Shown in pieces: positions 8,274 through 15,059 of a stretch of 51,331 nt of DNA. The notes under the pieces were generated by a model that worked only from the letters and a program-made list of their open reading frames with translations, did no database searches and was not told the DNA's origin. The translations under genes were made by a program, and so were the position numbers. Each line of letters starts with the position of its first letter. The stretch's first letter is position 1. Source of the DNA: Treponema sp. UBA6852 (lineage in GTDB: Bacteria; Spirochaetota; Spirochaetia; Treponematales; Treponemataceae); the NCBI GenBank assembly GCA_002449305.1, contig DKDI01000004.1:80739-132069 (forward strand), in the 5' to 3' direction.

Positions 8274-8576
8274 TTACTGCATCGCGGACATATACCTTGA
8301 CTCTTCCTCAGAAAGAAGAAGCCTTGCTTTCTGATAGCTCTTAGCAATCTGCCCTGCAAAGCCGCCGAACTTAGGCGACAGCCGCCAGCGTCCTTTCGTG
8401 TCCCGGTCTGCCAAACCGAATTTCTCGAAAATGGCAAGGTCGCGGCATACATTTGTCGCTGTTGTCTCCACCTTTTCTGCAAGCTCCTTGTTTGTCATTC
8501 CGGCTATGTGGTTGTCGCACATGGCGAATATTTCCGCGATTATTCTTTCCTGCGAATTCAGTTTTTCACCGCTCAT
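8274..8576 (-). CDS. Winged helix-turn-helix early regulator
   Basis: A 100-residue protein with an IclR/MarR-like winged helix: 'IAEIFAMCDNHIAGMTNKEL' followed by 'VETTATNVCRDLAIFEKFGL' and the wing 'ADRDTKGRWRLSPKFG'. Similar small proteins lie upstream of the transposase in BcepMu-like phages. Its ATG overlaps the stop of a 42-residue gene upstream (ATGA). It probably regulates the early operon or binds phage ends, though neither is shown. Confidence 0.75.
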   Translation of the reverse strand: MSGEKLNSQERIIAEIFAMCDNHIAGMTNKELAEKVETTATNVCRDLAIFEKFGLADRDTKGRWRLSPKFGGFAGQIAKSYQKARLLLSEEESRYMSAMQ

Positions 8577-8701
8577 CTTTTGCCTCCCATGCTTATGGCT
8601 TTGTCCATGATTTGAATTCCGAGCCTTGCAAGAAAAGCTATGCGGTGCCTCTCGCCGAAATTCTTGATTCTGAGTCCTGTCCTGTAGATTGCTCCCATCA
8701 T
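8573..8701 (-). CDS. Small early phage protein, 42 residues
   Basis: A 42-codon reading frame starts at ATG 8701 (MMGAIYRTGLRIKNFGERHR) and ends with a TGA overlapping the next gene's ATG (ATGA). An AGAAAGGAG ribosome-binding site lies six bases upstream of the start. It fills the gap between DUF3164 and the winged-helix gene, and the overlap supports real translation. The product is basic with a short amphipathic helix. I do not recognise it. Confidence 0.65.
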   Translation of the reverse strand: MMGAIYRTGLRIKNFGERHRIAFLARLGIQIMDKAISMGGKR

Positions 8702-8714
8702 GCGCTTCTCCTTT

Positions 8715-9329
8715 CTACAAGTTTGCGACATCAAGCGGAATCTGCCTGTAGCTTCCGTCTTCCTGACGCTCGTAGAACCTCATGTATGTCTTTGAACTTG
8801 CAACCTGCATTGATTCCGTGATAGCGTCCATCGCTTTTTTCCATGTGGTGTCCTTGATGTTCAGGCGGCGGAGTCCCAGCACTCTGCTTGTGCTTACAAG
8901 TCCGCTCTTTCCGACATTGAATGCGTCGTCAACGATTGCCCGCAGGTTCTCGTTTGCGCCCTCGCTCCAGCTTGCGATGCACTTGTCAATCAGCTGCTTT
9001 GCGACCTGAAGCTTCTCGTTGAACTGGATTGTGTCGTTCACGGCGACCATCACCTTGAACCTGCCGTCGAAGCTCGTGAGCGTCACATTTCCCTTAGTTC
9101 CGCCGAACTTTCTTGCGCCGCTGTCCTTTGCCGATTCCGCGAGGAAGTCCTGCACACGTAGCCAGATTGACTTCTTGAACTCGACGAGCCTGTCGCGCTC
9201 CTTGAATGTGTCAACCATGATTGAGGTGACCGCCTCGTGCCGCTTGAGGTCTATCGGCTTTACTGCCGCTATGGGAACAAGCCGCCCCTGCGCATCTTCC
9301 AAAAACTGTTCTTTTATTTCTTTTGCCAT
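8715..9329 (-). CDS. DUF3164 early phage protein
   Basis: A 204-residue DUF3164 protein. Family segments are 'DAQGRLVPIAAVKPIDLKRH', 'FLAESAKDSGARKFGGTKGN', 'TLTSFDGRFKVMVAVNDTIQ' and 'RAIVDDAFNVGKSGLVSTSR', ending with 'KAMDAITESMQVASSKTYMR'. The family is nearly always found in the early region of Mu-like phages close to A and B, where it may have a DNA-related role; it is sometimes mislabelled a sulfate transporter. The start has AAGGAG nine bases upstream. Confidence 0.9.
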   Translation of the reverse strand: MAKEIKEQFLEDAQGRLVPIAAVKPIDLKRHEAVTSIMVDTFKERDRLVEFKKSIWLRVQDFLAESAKDSGARKFGGTKGNVTLTSFDGRFKVMVAVNDTIQFNEKLQVAKQLIDKCIASWSEGANENLRAIVDDAFNVGKSGLVSTSRVLGLRRLNIKDTTWKKAMDAITESMQVASSKTYMRFYERQEDGSYRQIPLDVANL

Positions 9330-9341
9330 AGTTTGTTCTCC

Positions 9342-9614
9342 TTAAAAAATCTTGTTCAAAATATCCTTCATAAAGGCTGCTGGCGAATCGCCTTCAATCC
9401 TGACAGCACGTCTGTATCCGTTGTTGAAGACAATGTACACGCAGGCGTTATGTCCGCTCCACTCAAGGCATCTCACGTTTGTTCTTGGCGTGTTGTGGAG
9501 CAGCATCCCGAACTGGATTCTTGTCCGCTCAAGGTCTGCTTGCCACCTTGAAAGGCTGCGGCGTTTTTCAGCCGCAGGCTTCGGAAACATCGGGTTTGAA
9601 AAGTCCCACTTCAT
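9342..9614 (-). CDS. Small early phage protein
   Basis: A 90-residue protein beginning MKWDFSNPMFPKPAAEKRRS. Its C-terminal half is a compact alpha/beta segment ('VRCLEWSGHNACVYIVFNNG', then 'RRAVRIEGDSPAAFMKDIL'). The start overlaps the stop of the upstream gene by ATGA. No family is recognised. It belongs to the early operon between ner and DUF3164. Confidence 0.65.
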   Translation of the reverse strand: MKWDFSNPMFPKPAAEKRRSLSRWQADLERTRIQFGMLLHNTPRTNVRCLEWSGHNACVYIVFNNGYRRAVRIEGDSPAAFMKDILNKIF

Positions 9615-9931
9615 TTTCTGTACAGCTCCTTGTCTGATTTTTTCATGCCGCGCCTCTTGTTGCTTCTGCCTAAGTTGTTTTCTACGATGACAAAAAGTCC
9701 TATATCTTTGATGCCGTATGTGTCAGCCATGTTGCTGAATGCTGCAAGCAAATCAATGGCAACACCTGCATTTTTTCCGAACAGCTCAATAGCATCGCCG
9801 ATGGTAATACGGTGATATAAGGCTTTTGAGGCTGCAAGAATGCCTACTAGCCATGAATTGCAAAACAGGTTGTTGAAACTGTCAAACGCCTTGAAAGAAT
9901 CAGTGGCTCTGATTAGGTCGCTTTTTTTCAT
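9611..9931 (-). CDS. Small early phage protein
   Basis: A 106-residue protein. I chose the ATG at 9931 (MKKSDLIRATDSFKAFDSFN) because it overlaps the stop of the ner-like gene (ATGA) and has AGGAG upstream. The middle is a hydrophobic helical stretch ('LVGILAASKALYHRITIGDA'), and the tail is very basic (NNLGRSNKRRGMKKSDKELY). No family is recognised. Confidence 0.6.
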   Translation of the reverse strand: MKKSDLIRATDSFKAFDSFNNLFCNSWLVGILAASKALYHRITIGDAIELFGKNAGVAIDLLAAFSNMADTYGIKDIGLFVIVENNLGRSNKRRGMKKSDKELYRK

Positions 9932-10182
9932 GCTGCGCTCCTTCTGGAAACTATCAGCAGCTCGCCGACAGTTGTTAATCCCAGAATGCCGCAAAGCACG
10001 TCATAGACTTTTGATGAGGAAGTGCGACCAGCCAGTACATTTGAGACTTGCGACTGAGAACAGCCTGCGCGGACTGCGATGTCTGTCTGCGTAAGTCCAC
10101 GAAGCCTGATTTGGTAATTGACCCATTTTCCTTTGTCCGCGTCCAATCTTTGCAGACAAGGGCTTCTTGTGGTATAATCCAT
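9928..10182 (-). CDS. Ner-like Xre-family regulator, first gene of the early operon
   Basis: An 84-residue protein with a helix-turn-helix in the segment 'RLRGLTQTDIAVRAGCSQSQ' and 'VSNVLAGRTSSSKVYDVL', as in lambda Cro or Mu Ner. It is the first gene read from the leftward promoter at 10308-10335 and lies opposite the S24 repressor gene, the usual place of Ner. It should bind the control region and limit early and repressor transcription. ATG 10182 follows AAGGAG; a TTG at 10197 is in frame but lies upstream of that site and is less likely. Confidence 0.85.
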   Translation of the reverse strand: MDYTTRSPCLQRLDADKGKWVNYQIRLRGLTQTDIAVRAGCSQSQVSNVLAGRTSSSKVYDVLCGILGLTTVGELLIVSRRSAA

Positions 10183-10222
10183 AAATACTCCTTGCAAGGA
10201 TTTTCCTTGCGCTGTGTTTTAT

Positions 10223-10269
10223 GCCGAAAGAATCAGTTTTGCAGAGCCTTTTCTTTCGGCTTTTTTTTT
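10223..10269 (+). terminator. Rightward intrinsic terminator in the immunity region
   Basis: GCCGAAAGAA (10223-10232) pairs perfectly with TTCTTTCGGC (10251-10260), followed by a run of nine T on the plus strand. It would stop rightward transcription before the repressor promoter. In the leftward early transcript the same hairpin forms in the leader of the ner-like gene, but without a U-run. Confidence 0.8.
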
Positions 10270-10275
10270 AGCCGG

Positions 10276-10304
10276 TTAATAAATCATTATTTATTGCCGA
10301 TAAT
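10276..10304 (+). promoter_or_regulatory. Predicted repressor promoter with palindromic operator
   Basis: TTAATA (10276-10281) and GATAAT (10299-10304) are separated by 17 bp and face the repressor gene. The spacer contains AATAAAT-CATT-ATTTATT (10278-10295), a perfect 7-bp inverted repeat suited to a dimeric repressor. It overlaps the leftward early promoter start region, so the two promoters should exclude each other. Confidence 0.5.
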
Positions 10305-10307
10305 TAA

Positions 10308-10335
10308 AGTATAGCAAGATTTTCGTTAAAGTCAA
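10308..10335 (-). promoter_or_regulatory. Leftward early promoter (ner-A-B operon)
   Basis: On the minus strand TTGACT and TATACT are spaced by 16 bp, close to the sigma-70 consensus. The predicted start is near 10301, in the early leader that runs over the operator palindrome and the hairpin at 10223-10260 to the ner-like gene. Confidence 0.7.
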
Positions 10336-10363
10336 GCGAACATATTGCTAACAGAGGTAAAAT

Positions 10364-11146
10364 TTGCAAGAATTAACGAAATATTTGCTAAAAACACGAA
10401 AATCTTTAGGGTTAAGTCAAACAAAATTAGCAAAAGAATTAGGAATACCACAAACCACTTGGGCAAGTTATGAAATCGGCAAGGCAAAACCACCTATTCA
10501 AATACTTGTAAAACTTGCACAAATGGGCTACCCGTATGCGGACTTAACAACAGGCTCGTATCAAGGCGGAGAAAAAACGACTGGAGCGGCTGGAGAAGCC
10601 TTGCGGGAATTAGCTAGTCAACAAAAAGAAAATGAACTTGTACCTTCTCAGGCTTTCGACATTTTCCGTTTAAGACACGGAACAGCCGTAACACTTGCTG
10701 CAAAAGAGACTGATTTTGATGCACTCGTACTTCTTCCAGTTTTCACACAGACGGCGGCGGCAGGAAGAGGACAGCCCGAAACTCAGCTTCAAGAAATCGA
10801 TAAATATATCCCGATTGTGCTGGAAATGCTCGGCGGAGCAAACCCACGCAACTGTGGAATTGTCCGGGTCGTTGGTGACAGCATGACAGATATGAATTTG
10901 TTCAATGGTGATTTTGCTATTTTTGACCGAACACAAATTGAAGGCGACGGAGTATATGTTATAAGCATTGGAACTGATGTCCGGGTAAAGCATCTTGAAT
11001 ATAGACCGATAGAGCGAAAAATTGTCATTAGTTCAGAGAATGCAAAACGTTATCCGAATCCTGAAATAATCACTTATGAACAAGCCGAACAGCTTTTGCG
11101 TATACATGGCAAAGTTGTCAGTTGGCTTCACAGAAATCCGTACTAG
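10364..11146 (+). CDS. Phage repressor, Xre helix-turn-helix plus S24 peptidase
   Basis: A 260-residue repressor of the lambda CI/LexA-like type. Residues 1-60 hold the helix-turn-helix ('GLSQTKLAKELGIPQTTWAS'). The C-terminal S24 domain has the catalytic serine in 'GDSMTDMNLFNGD' (about Ser172) and a likely lysine in 'VRVKHLEYRPIERK' (about Lys208). It should keep the prophage silent and be inactivated by RecA-stimulated self-cleavage. The start is a TTG at 10364 with AGAGGT nine bases upstream. This differs from Mu itself, whose c repressor is not of the S24 type. A membrane-protein gene follows 29 bp downstream. Confidence 0.93.
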   Translation: MQELTKYLLKTRKSLGLSQTKLAKELGIPQTTWASYEIGKAKPPIQILVKLAQMGYPYADLTTGSYQGGEKTTGAAGEALRELASQQKENELVPSQAFDIFRLRHGTAVTLAAKETDFDALVLLPVFTQTAAAGRGQPETQLQEIDKYIPIVLEMLGGANPRNCGIVRVVGDSMTDMNLFNGDFAIFDRTQIEGDGVYVISIGTDVRVKHLEYRPIERKIVISSENAKRYPNPEIITYEQAEQLLRIHGKVVSWLHRNPY

Positions 11147-11175
11147 GAGATAATTTCAAAGGAAGGTAATAAATT

Positions 11176-12144
11176 ATGGCAAAAAAAGAACTAACCATCA
11201 GCAATCCAAAACTGGTCGCCGATTTCTTCAAGGCAGCAACAACAGAAGATTTAACGGAGGTTAATATATCATTTGCCCCTGAATATGCAAGGCTCAGGAT
11301 ACATATCAAAGGCGAAGGCTTTAATTCCACGCTGACACCTTCAATTATGAAAGGTTTTTTGTCTTTGCAGGATATGATTTATCGACAGTATTCCCTTCTG
11401 CATTATGGGTGCATAAAGCGGCTAACAGCAGAAGAGAGAAAAATGCTGGAATTTACCGTTATCGTATCGGAAGGCTCTACAGATACGCTTGTAGATCTTG
11501 TAAAATCTTTGGGGAATATGGTTATTGGTATGGAATCCAAACATAAACTTGCGGCTGTTGCTATAGCAGGTGTTCTTACAGCAGGCTGGGCACTAGGCAC
11601 AAAGTACATTGATTATAAAAAAGAGATTGAAACTGCGCATATCGAGCATGAGGCAACTGTCGAGATGCTTAACAACATTAAAGCTTCACAAGACGCTGCC
11701 ACACAGTTAGCTCTTGAAGACAAGCGAATCATACTTGAAATGCAAAATAATGTTTACAATTCCGCGGTTGCTGTCTATTCAGCCTTAAAAGATGATGATA
11801 TAGAAAATCTGGAAATCAATGGGAATACTGTAACAAAAGCCGACATTGCTGAGCTTACGAGAATTGAAAGAAAGAAATACGAGCTAGAAGAAAATGTCTA
11901 TAGCGGACAGTTCAACATAAGTGCAATATACCGTGAAAATAATAATGTCTACATTGATGCTAAACAAGAGAATTCAGGATTGATAATTGCTCATATAAAC
12001 ATTCTTGCTGATTTTATTTCAGCAAATGATTATAACTGGCTTAAAAATGCAGTTGAGGGCAAACCTGTCGAAATGACAATAACAACGACTGAAAAAAACA
12101 ACAAAATAATTTCAGCTGTTTTGCATTCTTTCAGAAAAGAATAA
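11176..12144 (+). CDS. Unknown membrane protein downstream of the repressor
   Basis: A 322-residue protein 29 bp after the repressor, so probably expressed in the lysogen. Residues about 1-110 are a soluble alpha/beta domain ('VNISFAPEYARLRIHIKGEG'). One hydrophobic helix follows (about 122-142, 'KLAAVAIAGVLTAGWALGTK'), then a helical segment and a C-terminal alpha/beta domain ('GLIIAHINILADFISANDYN'). I do not recognise a family. Lysogen-expressed cargo at this place often acts in superinfection exclusion or defence; that is an inference from position. Base composition is more AT-rich than the structural genes. Confidence 0.75.
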   Translation: MAKKELTISNPKLVADFFKAATTEDLTEVNISFAPEYARLRIHIKGEGFNSTLTPSIMKGFLSLQDMIYRQYSLLHYGCIKRLTAEERKMLEFTVIVSEGSTDTLVDLVKSLGNMVIGMESKHKLAAVAIAGVLTAGWALGTKYIDYKKEIETAHIEHEATVEMLNNIKASQDAATQLALEDKRIILEMQNNVYNSAVAVYSALKDDDIENLEINGNTVTKADIAELTRIERKKYELEENVYSGQFNISAIYRENNNVYIDAKQENSGLIIAHINILADFISANDYNWLKNAVEGKPVEMTITTTEKNNKIISAVLHSFRKE

Positions 12145-12157
12145 TATCAATAAAAAT

Positions 12158-12188
12158 GGCTTGTGAGAGAAAAGCGTTCTCACAAGCC
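12158..12188 (-). terminator. Terminator between converging genes
   Basis: GGCTTGTGAGA (12158-12168) pairs with TCTCACAAGCC (12178-12188). On the minus strand the stem is followed by ATTTTTATT, so it terminates the leftward Arc-like gene cluster. On the plus strand no T-run follows, though the stem may still help end the rightward message. Confidence 0.75.
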
Positions 12189-12257
12189 CATATAGCATTT
12201 AACATGACCAGATAAATATGCTATCACAGGGAGAAATCAAGAATGTATTAGCAGCGG

Positions 12258-12452
12258 CTAAAAACGCTCAGCCAAGACCTTATGAATGTACCTGCTTACT
12301 GTAAGACCGCTTTGTGCCGCAAGCTCCTCAAGCCGCTTCTTCTCGCTCTCTGTAAGCCGGACGGCAACCTGCACGGAAAGGGCATTTTCCTTGCGTGCGC
12401 CTAGGCTTCCAGCAGGACGTCCAGCACCTTCTCTTCTTCCGCCTCTCGGCAT
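12258..12452 (-). CDS. Arc/ribbon-helix-helix DNA-binding protein
   Basis: A 64-residue protein with a basic Gly/Arg-rich N-terminus (MPRGGRREGAGRPAGSLGAR) and a ribbon-helix-helix ('VQVAVRLTESEKKRLEELAA', then 'SGLTVSRYIHKVL'). This architecture is common in mobile-element regulators and relaxosome accessory proteins. I chose ATG 12452, which follows GGGGGT; it lies two bases after the stop of the 34-residue membrane peptide, so translation is probably coupled. It may repress the promoter at 12794-12822. Confidence 0.8.
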   Translation of the reverse strand: MPRGGRREGAGRPAGSLGARKENALSVQVAVRLTESEKKRLEELAAQSGLTVSRYIHKVLAERF

Positions 12453-12454
12453 GG

Positions 12455-12559
12455 CTACCCCCAAATTCTAGAAATAATGACGACAACAATTCCCATGATG
12501 ATTCCACGGAAAACCGACTCCAATGTGATTCTCAAGAATGCCTTCAGCTTGATTGACAT
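12455..12559 (-). CDS. Tiny membrane peptide A (34 residues)
   Basis: A 34-codon frame from ATG 12559 (MSIKLKAFLRITLESVFRGI) to TAG 12455. GGGGCGG lies upstream of the start. It has a basic amphipathic N-terminus and one membrane helix (IIMGIVVVIIS). It shares its design with peptide B upstream and leads directly into the Arc-like gene. Short hydrophobic peptides of this kind include type I toxins and phage membrane effectors; the function here is unknown. Confidence 0.55.
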   Translation of the reverse strand: MSIKLKAFLRITLESVFRGIIMGIVVVIISRIWG

Positions 12560-12629
12560 ATCCGCCCCTAGGTAGTATGCTTTTTACTAAAGGCTGAGCG
12601 GTCGTCACACCAGCCCAGCCTCGCACCCG

Positions 12630-12740
12630 TTAGATGTACTTGCTGATTACCAGCAGAGCTACACCTATAAGGATTTGAACGAATGCCTTGTAGACTTCCA
12701 CAACCACAGTCTTCAAGGCTTTTTTTATCCGTTCAGTCAT
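12630..12740 (-). CDS. Tiny membrane peptide B (36 residues)
   Basis: A 36-codon frame from ATG 12740 (MTERIKKALKTVVVEVYKAF) to TAA 12630. AAAGGGAG lies upstream of the start. It has a basic N-terminus and a C-terminal membrane helix (ILIGVALLVIS). It resembles peptide A in length and layout ('F...I..G....VIS'), which suggests duplication. A GC-rich hairpin (about 12595-12625) separates the two. It is the first gene after the strong promoter at 12794-12822. Confidence 0.55.
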   Translation of the reverse strand: MTERIKKALKTVVVEVYKAFVQILIGVALLVISKYI

Positions 12741-12793
12741 CGCATACTCCCTTTAATAAAGATGAACTACGGAGCAACGCTCCTGATGTTTTC

Positions 12794-12822
12794 AATATAC
12801 TTTTATTTGATTATTTTGTCAA
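12794..12822 (-). promoter_or_regulatory. Near-consensus sigma-70 promoter for the peptide/Arc cluster
   Basis: On the minus strand TTGACA is followed after 17 bp by TATATT. Transcription should begin near 12787. The 5' leader begins with a small hairpin, GGAGC-GTT-GCTCC (12771-12783), which could stabilise the message or hide the start region. Confidence 0.8.
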
Positions 12823-12936
12823 TGCTTTTATTCAAAAAAACTATTAAATATTTTTTCCAGAAATTCCGAATCTTTTAACCTCCGTTAAGCCATCCGCAAA
12901 GCCTTTTCCTGATAGCCTCGAAGGAAGAGGTGAACA

Positions 12937-13497
12937 ATGCTAAAATTTGAGATACGGCGAAACCGCCAGAGCTACAATTTCAGGGCAGACCCGGGCAAGC
13001 CCGACAGCTTTGAGAACAACTGGAAGAACAACAGCCTAGACCTGCTCGCTCTTCTGGACGGTCAGGAGCTTCTGTTCCAGTGCCGCGCGCAGACAGTCGC
13101 AAACTACTGCTTCGGAGACATGAAGCCGGGCGACAGGCTTCCGCACGGTGACACAGTCGCCGAGGGAAAATTCACAGTCCGCTGCTTCGTTGAGCCCAGG
13201 AAGTTCCACGGCGAAATCCACGCAATCACAAGCACAACAGACCTTGACGGACAGGCTATCGACAGGAACGCTATGCAGATTTCTGCGCAGTGCTTCCAGA
13301 ACGGACGGTGGCTAATCCACGACAGGCACAGCTTCAAGCTAGGACGGGACACGAACTACGCCTGGTCAGCAGGCTGCTTCATCCTCTCATCAAAAGACCT
13401 CGCAGAGCTGAACGCAGTCCTCAAAAGAGAGGGCGTAAAGGCTGGAGATGAAGTCGAGGGCGAGGTCATAGAAGACTTTCACGGAGGCAACGCATGA
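12937..13497 (+). CDS. DUF5675-like protein, first gene of the lysis cluster
   Basis: A 186-residue protein. The N-terminal half has 'RRNRQSYNFRADPGKPDSF' and 'CRAQTVANYCFGDMKPGDRL'. The C-terminal half has 'RHSFKLGRDTNYAWSAGCFI', and the SAGC motif followed by 'DLAELNAVLKREG' matches the C-terminal signature of DUF5675, a family often found beside holins. A role in cell-wall attack or lysis is inferred from this position, not from a known catalytic mechanism. GGAAGAGGT precedes the ATG. The putative holin gene overlaps its stop (ATGA). Confidence 0.65.
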   Translation: MLKFEIRRNRQSYNFRADPGKPDSFENNWKNNSLDLLALLDGQELLFQCRAQTVANYCFGDMKPGDRLPHGDTVAEGKFTVRCFVEPRKFHGEIHAITSTTDLDGQAIDRNAMQISAQCFQNGRWLIHDRHSFKLGRDTNYAWSAGCFILSSKDLAELNAVLKREGVKAGDEVEGEVIEDFHGGNA

Positions 13498-13799
13498 GCA
13501 TGGACATATCAAGGCTGCTTCCTGCGGCGGTCATTGCGGCAATAATGCTGACTGTGATTCTCACTGAAATCATCAAGAAGGCTGACAGAAAAGACAGGCT
13601 CAAGGGCTACAGGATTTACATTCCAGCCGCGCTGAGCCTGCTTGAATCCGCTCTTCTTGCCTTCGGCGAGTTCTTCACTTGGCGGCAGACGCCTTTCTAC
13701 TGGGCTGTGATTTTCGCCGTGAGCGTATTCGGCTACGAGGCAATCTACCGGAAAATCAGGACATGGCTGGGGATGGATGAAAGCAGCTCAAAAGATTAA
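13494..13799 (+). CDS. Putative holin (three membrane helices)
   Basis: A 101-residue protein with three predicted membrane helices: 'LLPAAVIAAIMLTVILTEII', 'YIPAALSLLESALLAFGEFF' and 'FYWAVIFAVSVFGYEAIYRK'. It has a charged linker (KKADRKDRLKG) and a hydrophilic tail. Size, topology and position after the DUF5675-like gene and before the spanin-like pair fit a phage holin. No sequence signature proves this. Confidence 0.65.
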   Translation: MSMDISRLLPAAVIAAIMLTVILTEIIKKADRKDRLKGYRIYIPAALSLLESALLAFGEFFTWRQTPFYWAVIFAVSVFGYEAIYRKIRTWLGMDESSSKD

Positions 13800-14115
13800 A
13801 TCAGCACTCGCGCTCATCGGACTGCTTGCGCTCGGAATTCTGACCGGCGCGCTGCTTCTCAGAAAACCTGAAAAAGAAAAATCCGACGAGGCTGAAAAGG
13901 CAAAAGAGGAAAAGAAGAATGAGATTGAAGGCACTCCTGCCGGCTCTCTTGTCTCTGCTGCTGGCAACGCAGACGAGCTCCGCGCAGAAAAGGACAGAAT
14001 CAAACGCACCCTCCGGGAACGGATACGGAATAGACTTGACGAGGAACTACACAGGCTCTCAGGTTCTGGCGATGATTCAGATTGCAGAGCAGGAGGCGGA
14101 GCAAGCAATCGATGA
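13777..14115 (+). CDS. Putative inner-membrane spanin-like protein
   Basis: A 112-residue protein with an N-terminal membrane helix ('LALIGLLALGILTGALLL') followed by a long charged helical region rich in Glu, Lys and Arg. This is the layout of an i-spanin (Rz-like) subunit. It overlaps the holin gene by 23 bp, and its distal 197 bp overlap the next gene in another frame, as in Rz/Rz1 pairs. The C-terminal end (GDDSDCRAGGGASNR) is low complexity and probably constrained by the second gene. Confidence 0.55.
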   Translation: MKAAQKIKSALALIGLLALGILTGALLLRKPEKEKSDEAEKAKEEKKNEIEGTPAGSLVSAAGNADELRAEKDRIKRTLRERIRNRLDEELHRLSGSGDDSDCRAGGGASNR

Positions 14116-14311
14116 AGCCTTCAACGAGGGCTACAAGCAGGGATTGCTCGCTTCCGCTCCCGACGCGGAATACTGGCGGATAAAATCTTTGCAGCATGAG
14201 ACGGAAATAGCGCGTCTCAAAAAGGAAAAATGGCTGTACGCTTTCGGCGGTCTTGGAGCAGGATTCCTTGCCGGAAGCGGATTCGGTTTCACGATACGGA
14301 TTCAGAACTGA
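13919..14311 (+). CDS. Putative spanin partner, signal peptide plus C-terminal membrane helix
   Basis: A 130-residue protein starting inside the previous gene in another frame, with AGAGGAAAAG before the ATG. It has a signal-peptide-like N-terminus ('MRLKALLPALLSLLLATQTS') without a lipobox cysteine. A helical middle ('IQIAEQEAEQAIDEAFNEGY') and a C-terminal Gly-rich membrane helix ('FGGLGAGFLAGSGFGFTI') follow. Overlap with an Rz-like gene suggests a lysis role. It is not a classical Rz1, because the lipid-attachment cysteine is missing. Confidence 0.55.
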   Translation: MRLKALLPALLSLLLATQTSSAQKRTESNAPSGNGYGIDLTRNYTGSQVLAMIQIAEQEAEQAIDEAFNEGYKQGLLASAPDAEYWRIKSLQHETEIARLKKEKWLYAFGGLGAGFLAGSGFGFTIRIQN

Positions 14312-14327
14312 CAGCTCCAGTTTTATT

Positions 14328-14360
14328 AACGCCTGTTAAACCGCAGGCGTTCTTTTTTTC
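14328..14360 (+). terminator. Terminator after the lysis genes
   Basis: AACGCCTG (14328-14335) pairs with CAGGCGTT (14344-14351) and is followed by CTTTTTTT. It separates the lysis genes from the gp25-to-MuF group, which may therefore have its own promoter or rely on antitermination. Confidence 0.8.
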
Positions 14361-14387
14361 CAGTAACATTCTCTAAACGGAGCAAAT

Positions 14388-14768
14388 ATGGAAATAGCAA
14401 AATTCGTCCTGACCTGCATAGGAAGCTTTATCGCTGTCAGCGGATTCTTCATGGGCATCTGGAAAGCCTACAGCAAAAAGATGGAGGAAAGAATCAAGTC
14501 CATCCAGCAGCAGGCGGACGAGAAGATAAAGGAAGCCCAGAGCAGCGCGCGGACTGAAATTGACGAAGTGCGCGAAGGCTCAATCGCAAAGTCGGAAAAA
14601 CTTGAGAGGCGGATTGTCGCCCTTGAAAAAACTGTCTCTGACCTGCAGAGAGATGTGAGCCTCAATCTAGGACAGAGGCTCTCAAACATCGAGGGCGAGA
14701 TGAAGGGAATGAACAACATCCTGAAGCAGATTCAGGGCTGGTTTATCAACAACACGCCGAGGAGCTAG
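14388..14768 (+). CDS. Mu gp25-like membrane coiled-coil protein (DUF2730-like)
   Basis: A 126-residue protein with an N-terminal membrane helix ('FVLTCIGSFIAVSGFFMGIW') and a long coiled coil (residues about 28-105, 'EERIKSIQQQADEKIKEAQS', then 'VALEKTVSDLQRDVS'). In Mu-like phages a DUF2730 protein of this layout lies directly before the gp26-gp27-terminase genes. Function is unknown. Confidence 0.7.
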   Translation: MEIAKFVLTCIGSFIAVSGFFMGIWKAYSKKMEERIKSIQQQADEKIKEAQSSARTEIDEVREGSIAKSEKLERRIVALEKTVSDLQRDVSLNLGQRLSNIEGEMKGMNNILKQIQGWFINNTPRS

Positions 14769-14771
14769 CAA

Positions 14772-15056
14772 GTGAAAGACATTTTTATCGGAAACCAGCG
14801 GATTATAATTCTGCAGGGAATCGAGAAGAACATAACCCTATCAAATGAAATGGCGCAGAGGCTTCTGCGCGTCTACGGACACACGCTTCCGCTCGAAAAA
14901 GTGAACGCAGCCTGCCTGTGGCTTGAACAACGCGGACTTGTGACAATCGAGCGGCTTGACGAGTCGCTCCTCACAATGAAGCTCACAAAGCACGGACAGG
15001 AAGTGGCTCTAGGCTTCGCCCGGGAAGACGGCGTAGACCTGCCTGTGGAGGACTAG
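14772..15056 (+). CDS. Mu gp26-like small protein
   Basis: A 94-residue protein with a GTG start two bases after the previous stop. The middle looks like a winged helix ('KVNAACLWLEQRGLVTIERL', then 'LLTMKLTKHGQEVALGF'), as reported for gp26-like proteins in this place. It lies just upstream of the small terminase gene. It may bind DNA or help packaging; the sequence does not decide. Confidence 0.7.
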   Translation: MKDIFIGNQRIIILQGIEKNITLSNEMAQRLLRVYGHTLPLEKVNAACLWLEQRGLVTIERLDESLLTMKLTKHGQEVALGFAREDGVDLPVED

Positions 15057-15059
15057 GCT

